A DNA stretch of 64,000 nt from NCBI RefSeq assembly GCF_025766255.1, contig NW_026516702.1, positions 186,001 through 250,000 on the forward strand, given 5' to 3'. Source of the stretch: Zychaea mexicana (Eukaryota > Mucoromycota > Mucoromycetes > Mucorales > Lichtheimiaceae). Shown piece by piece: positions 33,777-45,900 of this stretch. Numbering within the stretch: the stretch's first letter is position 1; every line of letters starts with the position of its first letter. Under the pieces are notes generated by a model. That model ran no database searches. It was given only the letters and a program-made list of their open reading frames with translations, and was not told the origin of the DNA. The translations under genes and the position numbers were made by a program.

Positions 33777-36700
33777 TGTGTTGTATGACTTGATGTATGA
33801 TATGTACAGATGAGGGAAATGTGGACCAGCACAAAGAAAGAGAGAGTGCGCGAGTTTGATGAGAGAAGATGTAGAAAAAATTCTGCAAGGCCTTGTTCCT
33901 GTCGCTTTATATAAGGATTTGCTGACGATGCTGTGATTAAAAAAAGCACAAGTGAATATGAAACATGGCTACACGAGATCGACGAGCAGTGGGGGGCCAC
34001 GAAGGAGACGAAGAGTCGGGTCTCTTGTGTTGAGACAATTGACGAGGAAAGAGCGCGCCCTTGCGAATCCAGTAACTAGCGAGCCTTTTGACGTTGCTGC
34101 TGATAGCATTGACTGATCGAATTTTCTATTGCTTCTAAAGCACTCCAGATTTACCGGATTATTTGGACGCATCGTTCAACAATAGTGCGTCTTAACTCCA
34201 ATGGGTCTAGACTGGTGAGAGTTAGACTACTGGATGAGGTCTGATCCCTCTCTCTCTCTCTCTTGAAGCCCGCTCACAAAAAGATGGGATCAATTCATCG
34301 GCGTTAGGTTTCACATTCAAAAAAAAAAAACAGCAACTCATTTCCCCGACTGTATCCCATCGCCGCTTCATTGTTCTTTTTCTTGTACGCCCACCTTAGC
34401 AATGGTGAGCGGTCTCGAACATAAACAAAAGGACGGAATAGTCCCGACCCGAGTAGTACAAAGCTTCCGTCCATTTTTACACAGCCATGTTTCGACAAGG
34501 GCTTTTGCTTTTGCTTCCTGCTTCACTGACAAGAACACCCTTCCAAGCGACGATGGCGTGCCCTGAGGCTGTGCACGTAAAGAGAAACAAATTGGTTTTG
34601 GCCTCTGGTTTCTCTTTTTCGGATCAGAACCGGAAGAGTTCCTCAATCGGTCTTTCCACATGGGCCCGTCATAGGCGCTCGCTTACCAAAGGAGTCGGGT
34701 ACACCGTGTTTCGTGAAACAAAACAACAATGGGGGAACGAAACTGATTTTTTTCAAATTTCAAAAAGAATGCGAACATTCCCTCCATTCTGGCTTAACCA
34801 ACCAGCCAAAAACTCTGCCAATCTACGCGTCTTGATACCCTGAGAGGGTGAAGTAATAGGAGAAATCCAATAGCATTGTACCTTTCATGACTTGAAGTGA
34901 GCCTGTGAGAGCTTTTGATTTCTCTGCAAAAGTTCTGGGGCTTGGTAGCAGCAAATGTCAATAACACCAGGTAGCATAAAGCTGCTGACTTGCAGGTTAC
35001 ATTATTATCTGCAAGGTAGATCCTCGTCTGTGCATCTTTTCATGTTGGTCGTTTATTTGTCTGACTTTTCCTTTTTTGTGTGATTACGTACCGACCGCGA
35101 ACTGTCAAAGCTTCCCTTCTCTTTTGTTGCTAACCATCTTTAGTTTGGATTAGATTGAGTCGGCCTTTTCTCGTTTTTCTTCTTTCACGTCGACAGCGTT
35201 CAGCTACGGTCTCGCCATTGTCAAGTCTTCTTTGGGAAGTGTTCCTATCCTTCTTTTCTTTTCATGGCAAATCTACGATCTTGTAGAAGCTTCAATGAGG
35301 TCGAGTATCTTGCCCAGACCTGTTTCGAATGGGGTACCAATCATGAGAACAAGCGTCAGTAGTAGCTCCATACTACCGTCATCATTGATAAGCTACTTTT
35401 CACTGAAGGCCTTTATGGTAGCCGTGGTGATGCAGTGACAGATGACCTATCAATATTAGCCTATTCAATTTTGCATATGGCATCACCGTTAGGTGGATGC
35501 TGTTGTACGCATGCACAGAGAAAGCCATTGCTACCTATAACCACGTCTGAAAGGTCTTTGTTTCAAGCAGCTGAAACAGACGGCAGCATGTTTATCCACA
35601 CTGGTTCTTTATACAGTGTGTGACTAATCTATGGCTTGTACCTGCTGTGTTCAATGCCGACCTTTCCGATATACGCTCACAGGTGGCTTTTTGATGCCAG
35701 CTTCTTTTAAAGTTCTGTACTGCATTACTTGAAAGTAGGAACGTGCACAGTTTTTGGCAACGGTGACCGTACTAGTGCAATAGTGACTACTAGAAGTACC
35801 TGTCCGGCCCAATCACCAATAATATATGCTGTGACGAAAATGGACTAAATTAATATTGCAGCATGCTACATATCCTAGAAGGACTCGATCAAGCCACGCG
35901 AGTAGAGTGATCGCCCCACATAATTTAGCATTTCTAGCCGGTGCATACTTTATTATCTGCATACATTCATCCGTTGGAGCAATTCGATCCGCTGTTGCAA
36001 ATAAAAAACACGCCATGTCGGACTTTTTTTTTTAATCAAGCAGCAGCAGTTGGTGTGTGTTACAAGCTTTTAATCGAAAAAACGAACAGAACGAAACCCC
36101 TCGGTATCTTGAATCCGTGGTTTGTCGTCCTCAGTGTATGTTGCGGTGTGCTGATGGGTACATTTTCACAAAACCTTAACAATAAGTCGCATCGTTCTTT
36201 TCGATTCCCCGGCTGCTATGTTGAGGATCTGGGTTATGGTGTGTTTGTCAGCGGTGGGTAAGATGTGCACACATGTAGTAGCTCTGTCATTGCTTGTACA
36301 GTAGTAGGGTGATTTTTTAAATTTTATATATAAACAGCTCTGTGTAATTACGGAAAGACCGTGAAATCTTTGATATATTGACCCAGTAAATGTTGAATTT
36401 TTTGGAATACATTTGAATTTTTGAAATATATCAAAGCAATCCAACGCATATTCATGACAAAGCATGATGATTGATCGCATCAACGGTACCATCGGTCCAC
36501 TGTGAATGGATCTCCGGCTTACTGCTGCACAGTGCAAGCGCATTTAAGGTTCAGATAGCACGCACACAAAAGATAATATGGGGTGATGTTCATGATCGTG
36601 GCGTGAGGTGCCCGGAAAATGTAGCGCCATGTTTTTCTCCTCTTTGCTGATTTTAATATAAGAACTATCCTGTGCAGACACACACGCACGAAACCACTCT

Positions 36701-36788
36701 CTTTTTCACCTATCCACATCTTTCATCGCCTTCTTCTTCCTTTCATATCCAAATTTTTCCCAGTCAGACAAATCACATCATTACAGAC
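33777..36788. other. Intergenic region with no confident gene
   Basis: The first 200 bp is the promoter side of the DPBB gene. Near 35430-35250 the minus strand reads GSMELLLTLVLMIGTPFETG and may be a relic of a larger protein. Nothing else has a recognisable signature. CT-rich leader sequence precedes the ATG at 36789. Confidence 0.4.
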
Positions 36789-37037
36789 ATGATGGATTCA
36801 ACATTTTCTTCTACTTCCTGGTCTTCCAGCGATGATCACTTGTCAGATCACCAGCTCCCGTCCGATGATGAACTCGACGAAGTCGCTATCCTGCTGCCTT
36901 CTCAGCTAACGCCAACTTACATCGATCACTGCTTAAGGACAAACCCATCGCGTGCTATAAAAGTGGATATACTTGGTGACACTGTCGAGCTGCCCATCTA
37001 CGCAATGCGTCGAAGAAATGCACTGGCCCATCTCTGA
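36789..37037 (+). CDS. Small orphan protein, 82 aa
   Basis: Single open frame starting MMDSTFSSTSWSSSDDH. The N-terminus is Ser/Asp-rich and acidic; the C-terminal half has alternating hydrophobic residues (AILLPSQLTPTYIDHCL, IKVDILGDTVELPIYAM) and ends RRRNALAHL. It has a typical CT-rich leader just upstream and an AT-rich 3' side. No family recognised. It lies 325 bp before the first Smr gene in the same orientation. Composition and leader support a real gene; the function is unknown. Confidence 0.55.
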   Translation: MMDSTFSSTSWSSSDDHLSDHQLPSDDELDEVAILLPSQLTPTYIDHCLRTNPSRAIKVDILGDTVELPIYAMRRRNALAHL

Positions 37038-37361
37038 AAGAAGGATCAAAACAAAAACCACGACTCTCCCAGAAGCAGGCATACGCACATCCACATATAT
37101 ACAGCTATCTTTTTCTTATTTTAGCCTTACACTGCTATATCTATTTTTCTATCTCATACTTGTAATTGTACATAGCCCGTATTGTTATTGTCTTTTTTAT
37201 TCTTCTTTTACTTCGTCCTATGTATATAAAAGCATTACATTTTTTATCTTAAACCAACCTTAAAAATTTAGTTCTCCGCTATTTGAAATTCCTGTAATCT
37301 GTTGCATTGGAGACACGAACAGCTTCGCTTTCTTTTAAACTTTTCTTCTTTTACTTTCTGA

Positions 37362-39952
37362 ATGTCTAATCCTACTGGATTCGATGTAAAGTGGAATTCA
37401 GCTTTCCCACTACTGCAAACGTAAGTTGTTGACAATTCTATTGTAATTCAGTGCTCTGCTTGAGTTTCTTATTTCGTGTCGTTATCAATGCTCCTCTCTT
37501 GTTTTTCTTTTCTTTTTTAAACCAGGCCACCGTCCGATTCCAAAGCTGATGATCCCACTCAAACAGACTATCCTCGCACGTTCCAGGTAAGATTCTTTAA
37601 AAACAAAGAGTGCAAAAACTAATTTTTTGAATTCATTGATTTCTCATTGTATATGAAAAAATACACTTGCTCCAAACGTCTCGCTCTGGAACAAACAGTT
37701 ATTTGGGAACGCACCTTTAATGGCGTCGTCTCCTAATCCATCCTTGGAGATAAAAGCCCCTGCATCGCCACTACCGGAGCGGCATCCTCTTCATCTGGAT
37801 GCTAGTGCCCCATCGTTTATTCCACAGCGAACAATAGCCCGATTTGATCCATTCAACACGAGAGAAAATCTTGACGACGACCAACGAGGGAATTGTCACC
37901 AAGACAGCAGCAGCAGCTGTATCAATGATGCTGTTGTTGCTGACAACGACGAAAATGTCGACGACGATGATGCTGTACTTAGCACCCATCTCCTTAATGC
38001 CCAGTTATTAAATGATTTTGATATCGATGACATGACTACCCCTTCCTCCACTACTCACGCCCCCATCACCACTCCTACTCGTCCGCCCACCTCTAGCATC
38101 ATGTCTACGGCAACCCTGAGTCCGTGGAACGGCAGTAGCTCTTCTTGGATTCCCGCACCGCCTGAGTCAACCATGAAGAGTATCTGGGGGAACGACAGTA
38201 ACAACAATAACAATAGCAATGATGTCGCTAATGGTGAAGAATGGTGGGATCGGTTCGAACCCTACTCCCGCGAGGATGAAAAAGAATTTGATCCGACTCT
38301 GCAGTATTACCATGGGGCATTGCTCGACACGGATACCATCCATGATATTAACAAGCTATCGTTGACGGATCCATCTTTTGAAGAGTCGCAGGTGGATAAT
38401 GTGGGTGAGGACATGTCTGCTTTGCAGATGCTCGAGTCGATTTTCACGGATTTGAGCGAAGCAGAATTGACAGCAACACTTGAGGAGCATGGCTATGATC
38501 TGGACAGGGCCACCGAATCATTATTTGATCGCAAACAGCAGGTGGCGCAAGCACAGAACCAACAACAACAACAGCACGTGTCACCACCACCAAATCTATC
38601 GAGAAAGAGACAGGTGTGTCGACATTTTCTTGCAGGTGAATGTTATCGGAAAGACTGTTGGTTTGCGCATGATCTTCAAGTCAAAGTGTGTAAATTCTGG
38701 TAAGTTGATGAAAAGATCAGTCCCTCATCCCTCTTTTTTTTTCTTGTTTATAAATTGGCGAGTCTCTATACTGTGTGCACGCACAAGCAACTCTTGCTGA
38801 CTCACTATGTTAGGTTACAAGGCTCATGTTTGAAAGGTGATTATTGCGAGTTCTCCCATCATATCGATGTCATTGAAGTAGCCAACAAGATCAACAGCCA
38901 AAAGAATCACCAGTCGACTGCTGCCAAACCTATTCGCTTTGACGAATCCGAATACCCGGGACTACAGAGCCAAAAACCTAAGAAGTCCATTTCACCCACG
39001 ACGCCAAGCAAAAATAACATGACTAACAAACCCGTTATCGAGAAGAAGCTTGAGCAGGAGGATTTCCCATCTCTCTCTGCATCTGCCAAAGTCCGTACTC
39101 CGACATCTTCATCCACTACTGCTGCTCCTGCAACTACAACAAAGCCTGCCAACTTTGCTGAGATCGCCAAACGAAAGGCCACTGGAAGCAATAAGTCGAA
39201 ACCTGTGAATGCCAAAAAGATGGGCTTGTCAATGTCCGAAAGCCGTCTGACGCAACAGTTGAAGAAGCCTGTCAGTATTCCGTGGCTGATTACAGGTAGC
39301 GCGCTGAATAAGGAGTATCTCAAACAGGTACGTGTTTTTTTTACTTTGAAAGCCTATGTATTCATAAAGGGGTAAACAGTGCATAGTTAGTCAAGTGAGG
39401 GGAAGAAGCGGAGGAACTATCCAGGGCTGAAAAGGATAGGCTGAAATAACTGTTGAAACAAATGACACATACACAAACAATTAGAGAGAACAAGCGATCA
39501 ACTACGGCATGCTGCGGAACCGGTTCTTTAGTCGAGCCACTGCATTTTATTTACAAGGCGATGGTGCAAAAGCTAAAGCGTATTCAAATGAAGCCAAGTA
39601 TTACAACAGGCTCATGCAGGAAATGCATACAGAAGCCAGTCAACGCATCTTTGAGCAACGAAATCAACATGAGGCCTTTATTGACTTGCATGGACTCCAC
39701 ACCGACGAGGCTCTGGATATGATTGAAGAACGTCTGTACAAACTCAAAAACTATCAAGGCATTGTTTACATCATCACGGGAACAGGGCATCATTCAGGTG
39801 CACACAGTAGTAAACAAAGCAAACTCAAGCCTAGCGTAGACGAGTTTTTGCAGCAACAAAACTATCGCTTTGCAGAAACAAGTATAGTTGGGGATAACAA
39901 GGGAGGCATCTTTGCAGTGGACCTCGCTTCATGTCATCTTCAGCGATCATGA
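37362..39952 (+). CDS. PAM2-like, CUE, CCCH zinc-finger and Smr domain protein (Cue2/N4BP2-like endonuclease candidate)
   Basis: Five exons, 37362-37420, 37526-37586, 37699-38699, 38814-39327, 39485-39952, 700 aa. Order seen: LDASAPSFIP at residues 73-82, close to the PABP-binding PAM2 consensus (LNxxAxxFxP); a CUE domain at about 278-317 (LQMLESIFTDLSEAELTATL); two CCCH fingers at about 345-395 (CRHFLAGECYRKDCWFAH, CKFWLQGSCLKGDYCEFSH); SEYPGLQ; a DUF1771 helix pair from about 546; and an Smr domain with IDLHGLHTDEA (D612, H614) and TGTGHHS. In Smr endonucleases of the Cue2/NONU-1 type the D-x-H motif is needed for cleaving mRNA at stalled ribosomes. Ribosome-linked mRNA surveillance is therefore inferred. 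First of three neighbouring Smr genes. Confidence 0.9.
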
Positions 39953-42900
39953 TATTCAATAAAAAATGCTTATTGGCAAAAAGGAAACAAATCAAGAAAA
40001 CACTGGGGATGGATTGAAAGCTGGTGGAGAGGTGCCGTGGTATGTGCACGCAGTGATCTACCAATACAGCATTCTCTTGTCATTCGTCGACCATGAACAG
40101 TGCTTCGTCTACAAGGCAACATCGGCAAATATACCTGGTATGTAATCAAGAACTCCTGTTTTTCTGGACAGATATAATTGGTAAAGCAATTAACTGGTCA
40201 TTGTGTTGTTTTCCTTTGTATTGATTCCCTTTCTCAAACGAGAGGATAAGTATATATTTCCCACTTATCTCCGAGCCATATTGCAGGAACAATAGTAAGA
40301 CAAGTGATGACCTAACCCGGGGGATAACTCCGGAATGTAACCTTCTTTTTCCTGCAGCTTACATAAAGTCCTCTAAAAGTACGGTTATTTTTTCCGCTAA
40401 AAGGCGGGGTCTCGTGCTGCTAAGTCTTTTGCGAGTTTGACTGATGTTCTAAAATATACTGCTTTTGTAGGAGCGCGAGGAATACGAGCTAAGGAAGTCA
40501 AGCGCATTTTAAGAAGGACTCGATACTTCAGTATGAAAGCGACAGCTCCGAGCAATAAGCACATTGAACGACTAGCTTTGTGCCGCCTTTGGAAATACAG
40601 AATAAAAGGTAGTTCAACAATGATGTTTTCATGATTTGTCTGGAGCTGTCGATGGTGGTTAACGTACTTCATTTCTAGATTCGTTTGTCACTTGAGCGCG
40701 CGTATCATTTGATTCAAGTTCTTTCAAAGCAAGACATAATGTAAGTTTTTCAATATTCATTGTTGAACTTTTGCCGAAAAGAGATTTGAATATAGGATGC
40801 TTGGATCAGTATTTGTTGTTGTCTTTAAAAATGTTGTACATTGGCATTAAGAGAGGTCAAAAGTTGTACAAATGACATACATATAAGAGGCGAGTTCCGA
40901 TAAGCCGCCTTCAAGGAGTAGGTCGCTGCAATTGCGAGCTCGCCCGCTACCATCACCACTACCGACATCCAGTATGATAATTTTGTACATCTCCCCGCAG
41001 TGTCCTCCCGGGATCTCAACCCTGCTGTGCATGCCGATTTCCAGGATGGCCGAAAGAATGTTGTTGCACTTGTAAGGTACTTTTCATTTTTCTGTTTTAT
41101 CATCATTAAATCAACATTTTGCACATAGTCTTGATCTGCAACTGGCACCGGCGAAGATATAGCAATGGAGCGAACCGCTACCTACGGATACAATCATTTC
41201 GTCGTAACCATCAATACTCTTCTTGTTGCCTACTTGTTCGCCAAGTCTTTGCTGTTCGTGTAACAGTTTGCATTGCTTCTCGCATGCAACCCTTGGTACG
41301 TATTCTTCCTCAGTTTTGTTCCTGAAAATTGACAGCTGCTTGCTTATTGCATCGCAACACTTTTAAATTCTTGTTCTGTTCACGACTGACATACAAATAA
41401 TAGCTCAAAGATTTATGTTTTATATTCATTGACAGGGAATAACCTAGGGAAACACAACATGCTGCATCTTTGCAAATCCTATCGGCACCGGCCCCAGATT
41501 GTACGCGCGAAAAACCCAGACTAATTTGCAGTCGCTTCCCATTGCTCGTTGAGCGAGCGTGAGACGCTTGCTCATAACAGTAGCATGATCGCCTGTTTCA
41601 AAATAAGATAGTGATCCCAACGTTGTTGTCAAAGCCAAAGATGCCGATAAGGTTTTCAAGGTAAGAATTGTGCTTCTTTCATTTTAAGGTTTAGATTTAG
41701 CATTTCATGCCTTGATATTACCTTTTTCAGCCAAAAGAAAAGGAAAGAACGAGCAGATCGCACATCAGACTTCTACGGGAAGTACTGCCAATTGTGGAAC
41801 ACGGTCGAAGAGGAAGAACAGAAGCAAGGAGCGGAAAGCGATGAATGCTGAGCTGAAGCTATTTACCGTCAGACCTCGGTTATTGCCACCCCGTGTTCGC
41901 AAATCTTTGGAAATCCAACATTAAGAGCTGTCTGACATATATGTTGAACTGACAGGCAGTATCAGCTTTTTTCATGACCGTCATATTTTTCTGCGCTTTG
42001 TTCACGCGCTCTAAAAGCCGGCTTTTCAATTACTTCTACGTACAAGGTGAGTATACTGGCATAATCATGATGAAGATTGTGGGCGCATAACAAAAGGTGC
42101 GAATACAACACCAATTCTGAGCCAGTCTCTTTATATATGTTAGCCCGTGGATACTATATTGCAATTCGATCGGTCGGTTATCCCGTTTGGTGTTGTTGAC
42201 ATGATCGACTTTGAAATACTTTTCGCTAAATGCAGCATATATTGTTCCTTTTTAGTTGTACATGCCTGAATTTTTGATGGTGATACTTTTACTTGGCACC
42301 ATGATCGGTAGAGCGAGTGTTCGCGCTACAAGTCTATGGATGCAGCGTATCTTACCACCTTTTCGATGGGTTATCAACACTGTCAAGTAGTCATGAAGTC
42401 CATTAGCGCTGTACGATCACTTTGCCTTTTTGTGTCGTGGATGATGCGAGAGACATTAAAAGTTATACATTAAACCACGTTTTGGGATAATGTAGGGAAC
42501 ACTTCAAATTAGGCGCACTATGACTTCCATCGGTACGCGAGTCCGAATATAGTATTGACGTCAATGTGATATCTATAGCGCAGAGGTGTAACGATGAAGA
42601 AGATAAAGTTAAACAACTCGTTGTAAAATCGTGCTACAAAAAAGTTTTTAATCATCCCATGACAATGCCATGGCTACACTATTTCAAGATGTTTGAGTAA
42701 TAAGACACTTTACGCTTAATACAATGCTGAAATGAGCTGGGGTGTATTTCTTATAGTTTAAAGACAGAGACAAAGAATGCCCTATGTGGTAACAATCGGC
42801 GGTAAGTCACGCAACACACAAGGTCCTACTCGAATTGGGAAAAGCAAGGGCACAGTAAAAATTATACCCAGCGTTTCTTTCCCTTTTAAATTTTTAATAC

Positions 42901-42958
42901 ACTTCTCACTCCTTCCCTTTCCTCCTCTCTTGTTACATCTTTGATAACACTTTTGCGC
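39953..42958. other. Intergenic region with isolated coding-like fragments
   Basis: An AATAAA just after 39952 fits the 3' end of the first Smr gene. At 40939-41072 the plus strand reads YDNFVHLPAVSSRDLNPAVH and DFQDGRKNVVAL before a GTAAGG donor, and near 41742-41850 RADRTSDFYGKYCQLW with an acidic continuation. They could not be joined into one frame, so they may be exon relics of a decayed gene. No other signal. Confidence 0.35.
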
Positions 42959-45900
42959 ATGGCGTTCGCGCTTGTGGGCTATCCAGTCGTTGCCTCTGAC
43001 AACTTCCGCCATGATCCGCTCGACCAACCACCGCATCCACTTTTAGCACAAATGCTACAGTGGTCCCCCGCTTTTTGCAGCCCCGCTTTTTGCAGATCCT
43101 CAGTTTTTGCAGATTTTTTTGGAGCACACCCGCTCATTACTTAATAAAATTGCATTTTCCTCACTTTTTGCATTTTGCAGGCCAAAAATGGGGACCTGCA
43201 ATTTCCTGCTATTAACTCGGGAGCCTGGGACACAGAGTCTCGAACCAGTGACATCTACATGTAGTGCTGATAGATAGCATCGTTTTGCTATTCAGTAAGC
43301 TTTTGGTATTTCGCTTTTACTATAGTGGTGTGGAGGTGTTGATAGTGCAGTATATAAACATCAAGAGTGAGACGACAGCCTTTTATATAAGAGTTGAGTT
43401 ATAATAAGTAGCCTCAGCACAGCACCGACACTTTTAATTGGTTTACTATCATTGACACTTGATTAACATAATAGACTCAGTCTGTGTAACATCTCATACT
43501 CATCCTCACTTTTTGCAGTTCCCCACTTTTTGCAGTTTTTTCCACCAAAAACCGCTGCTGCAAAAAGCGGGGGACCACTGTACGCATCGTTGCAGCATCC
43601 CAACATCAAGCACAAGTAGCCACATTTATGGCTAACATGACTGACAAAAACCAATTCAGATATTTCAACCACTTATTCATGAATGGCTCGGTCGACAGAG
43701 ACGTTATGGAGGCCGCTGAAAGACAAGCCGCAACGATCATGAAGGAAGCTGCACAGTCAATAGATCCTTACATGTCCTTTGGCTATTTTGATGATAATGA
43801 TGCTTACGACGAGCAGAACGATTATCTAAACAATAAAGACAATAGCGTTGACTGCGAATACGACAACGATACTGATAATCAGGCTGAAATAATGACAGAT
43901 CCGACGCAGATTGAAAAATATGGCTATATTCCTTACTTGAACTTTTACTATCACTACGACATCACCGGTCAGCACGACAACGACGACGACATTCAGTACT
44001 ACGACGAGGATGAGCAGTATTGTGTCTCCGATGTAGACCGAGCTGTGCGACATCAGATCGATGAACACGAAGCTGTCTGCTCGTCGTCGTCTTCTTACTA
44101 TTCACCATCATTTATAGAGGACGATTACGTAAGTCAGAGTCCGCCACATCATCATTATCGACGATACAGCCACGATCGCAGCTCAGCATTTTCATTGAAC
44201 GAAGAAAAAGAACAAGAGTCCTGCTATATATATTCCAAAGGTGATATGAGTGCTTGGTCCTCTGGTGATATGCCAGAAAGCAAAGGATATGCAGAGTTGA
44301 TTACAAAAAGCTCGGATAACGTTACACAACAACAGCGTGTACCGATTTGGTGAGTATAGATAGGTTGCTGTCATTAATAGCTGGACTTACAGTGTTTTTT
44401 TTGTTGCTGTCAGGGAGCGACGCGATATGTACGATGAAAATAGCGTAGATATCTTGAAAGATATAATAGATGGACCATATAATCAGCTCAGGCAAGTACT
44501 CAGCAAAAAAGAAATTGGAATAATTATAATTTGTCGGCTTATTCGTTGGGTTCAATTTAGTAGTGTTAGCGATGGCACCAACAAGAACAGCATCACCGAC
44601 AATACAACTCTATTGACGCTCCATGATGAGTTTCCGGAATTACCAAAACGCGAAAAACGAGAATGCCCATCCATTGCAGAAATCAAAAAATTACGAGCAC
44701 CAACCATCAATTATGCATCCATCGTTAAACGAAACGTTACTGCTGCGAAAACACTTTCTCCAAAAATCGACCCTATGACATTCAACGATACTCCTCATTA
44801 TGCCTATATAAACGATGAACAACATCAAGAAACCAAGCCCTTATGCTATGAACGTATGCCCGATATCGCCACTCGACATTTCACCGAAAGCACTACTGTA
44901 ATCAACACCATCATCAATCCACTATCAAACAAGTTTAGTCAGCGACCGCATCATATGGACAATAAGCCGCAAACTGATGGCAACAATGGAAAATCTATGC
45001 AGCAGCAGCAGGAGGAATCTGTAAAAACCTCAACTTCGCCGCGTGCATATGATAATAATCGTGAAACAAGCTCAAAACAAGAAGCAATCAACCGAAACAT
45101 TGTTAATTATGCCTCTGTCGTCAAACGCAACACGCCCAATAATGCCGAAATTACTAAGCGCAAAGCAACTAGTCTACCGGATTATTCACCCAGCACAAAA
45201 CTTCAAAAACAAGAAACTATTGTTTCGGACGACTCCACCGACATGCCGTCGAAACCACGTGTTGATCACCAGGAAAAGCTGTTTTTGCTACTACCGAGTA
45301 CGGCTGCTATCAATGGCAATATTAATATGGAATTCAAGACAAGAGCAGCTGAAATAGAAGGGCGTGGAGATGTCCCAAAAGAGCTAGCATCGGAATCCGA
45401 CACGGGAATGGTAAATTGACAAACAGTACAAATATGCTTTTCTAAGAGTGCACCACGTATTATGTGTATTGAATTTTGCCAATTGATAGAATCAGGAATC
45501 AAGCCCATGCCCCCGACTTTCGAGCAGAGCTGACATACAAGGGGTACCTGAGCAGTAAGTTTATTTTAATCTGGGTGATGATTACAGTATTACCATTTAG
45601 CATGAGCTCTAATTTCTGGGTAACTAGCAGCAACGGGAACTTTGGGGCTCAGCACGGGGACGTTGACGCCAGTAATGACGATAATGATAATGGCTCAGGA
45701 GGAGCAGTCAAGCGTACAACAAACAATAGCAGCATTATTACGCCTTATGCGGAAATTGTACGACGAAACGCTGCAAGCAAGCACCCTTCTTTTCTGGGCA
45801 GTGGCGCTTTGACGCGCATGCGATCCAAGATTCTGGCGGCATATGACCGACTTGACCAGCAGTTAGTGAAGCCAGCGCCAATACCGTGGTTTGAAACGGG

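Larger units (their letters stand above)
43058..43580. mobile_element. 523-bp non-autonomous inverted-repeat transposon (pogo/Tc1-like MITE)
   Basis: Ends in perfect 23-bp terminal inverted repeats beginning CAGTGGTCCCCCGC. A TA dinucleotide lies directly outside each end (43056-43057 and 43581-43582), the target duplication of the Tc1/mariner superfamily; CAGT termini are typical of pogo/Fot1 elements. Inside there is no transposase. Subterminal copies of CTTTTTGCAG occur at both ends. Removal of the element and one TA restores an open frame, which shows it inserted into an existing exon. It must have moved with a transposase encoded elsewhere. Confidence 0.9.

Noticed and set aside
43217..43310. 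tRNA-like B-box (GGTTCGAGACT on the minus strand) inside the MITE
   Set aside because: The flanking bases do not form a T stem and no A box or acceptor stem fits; at most a very decayed tRNA-derived fragment.
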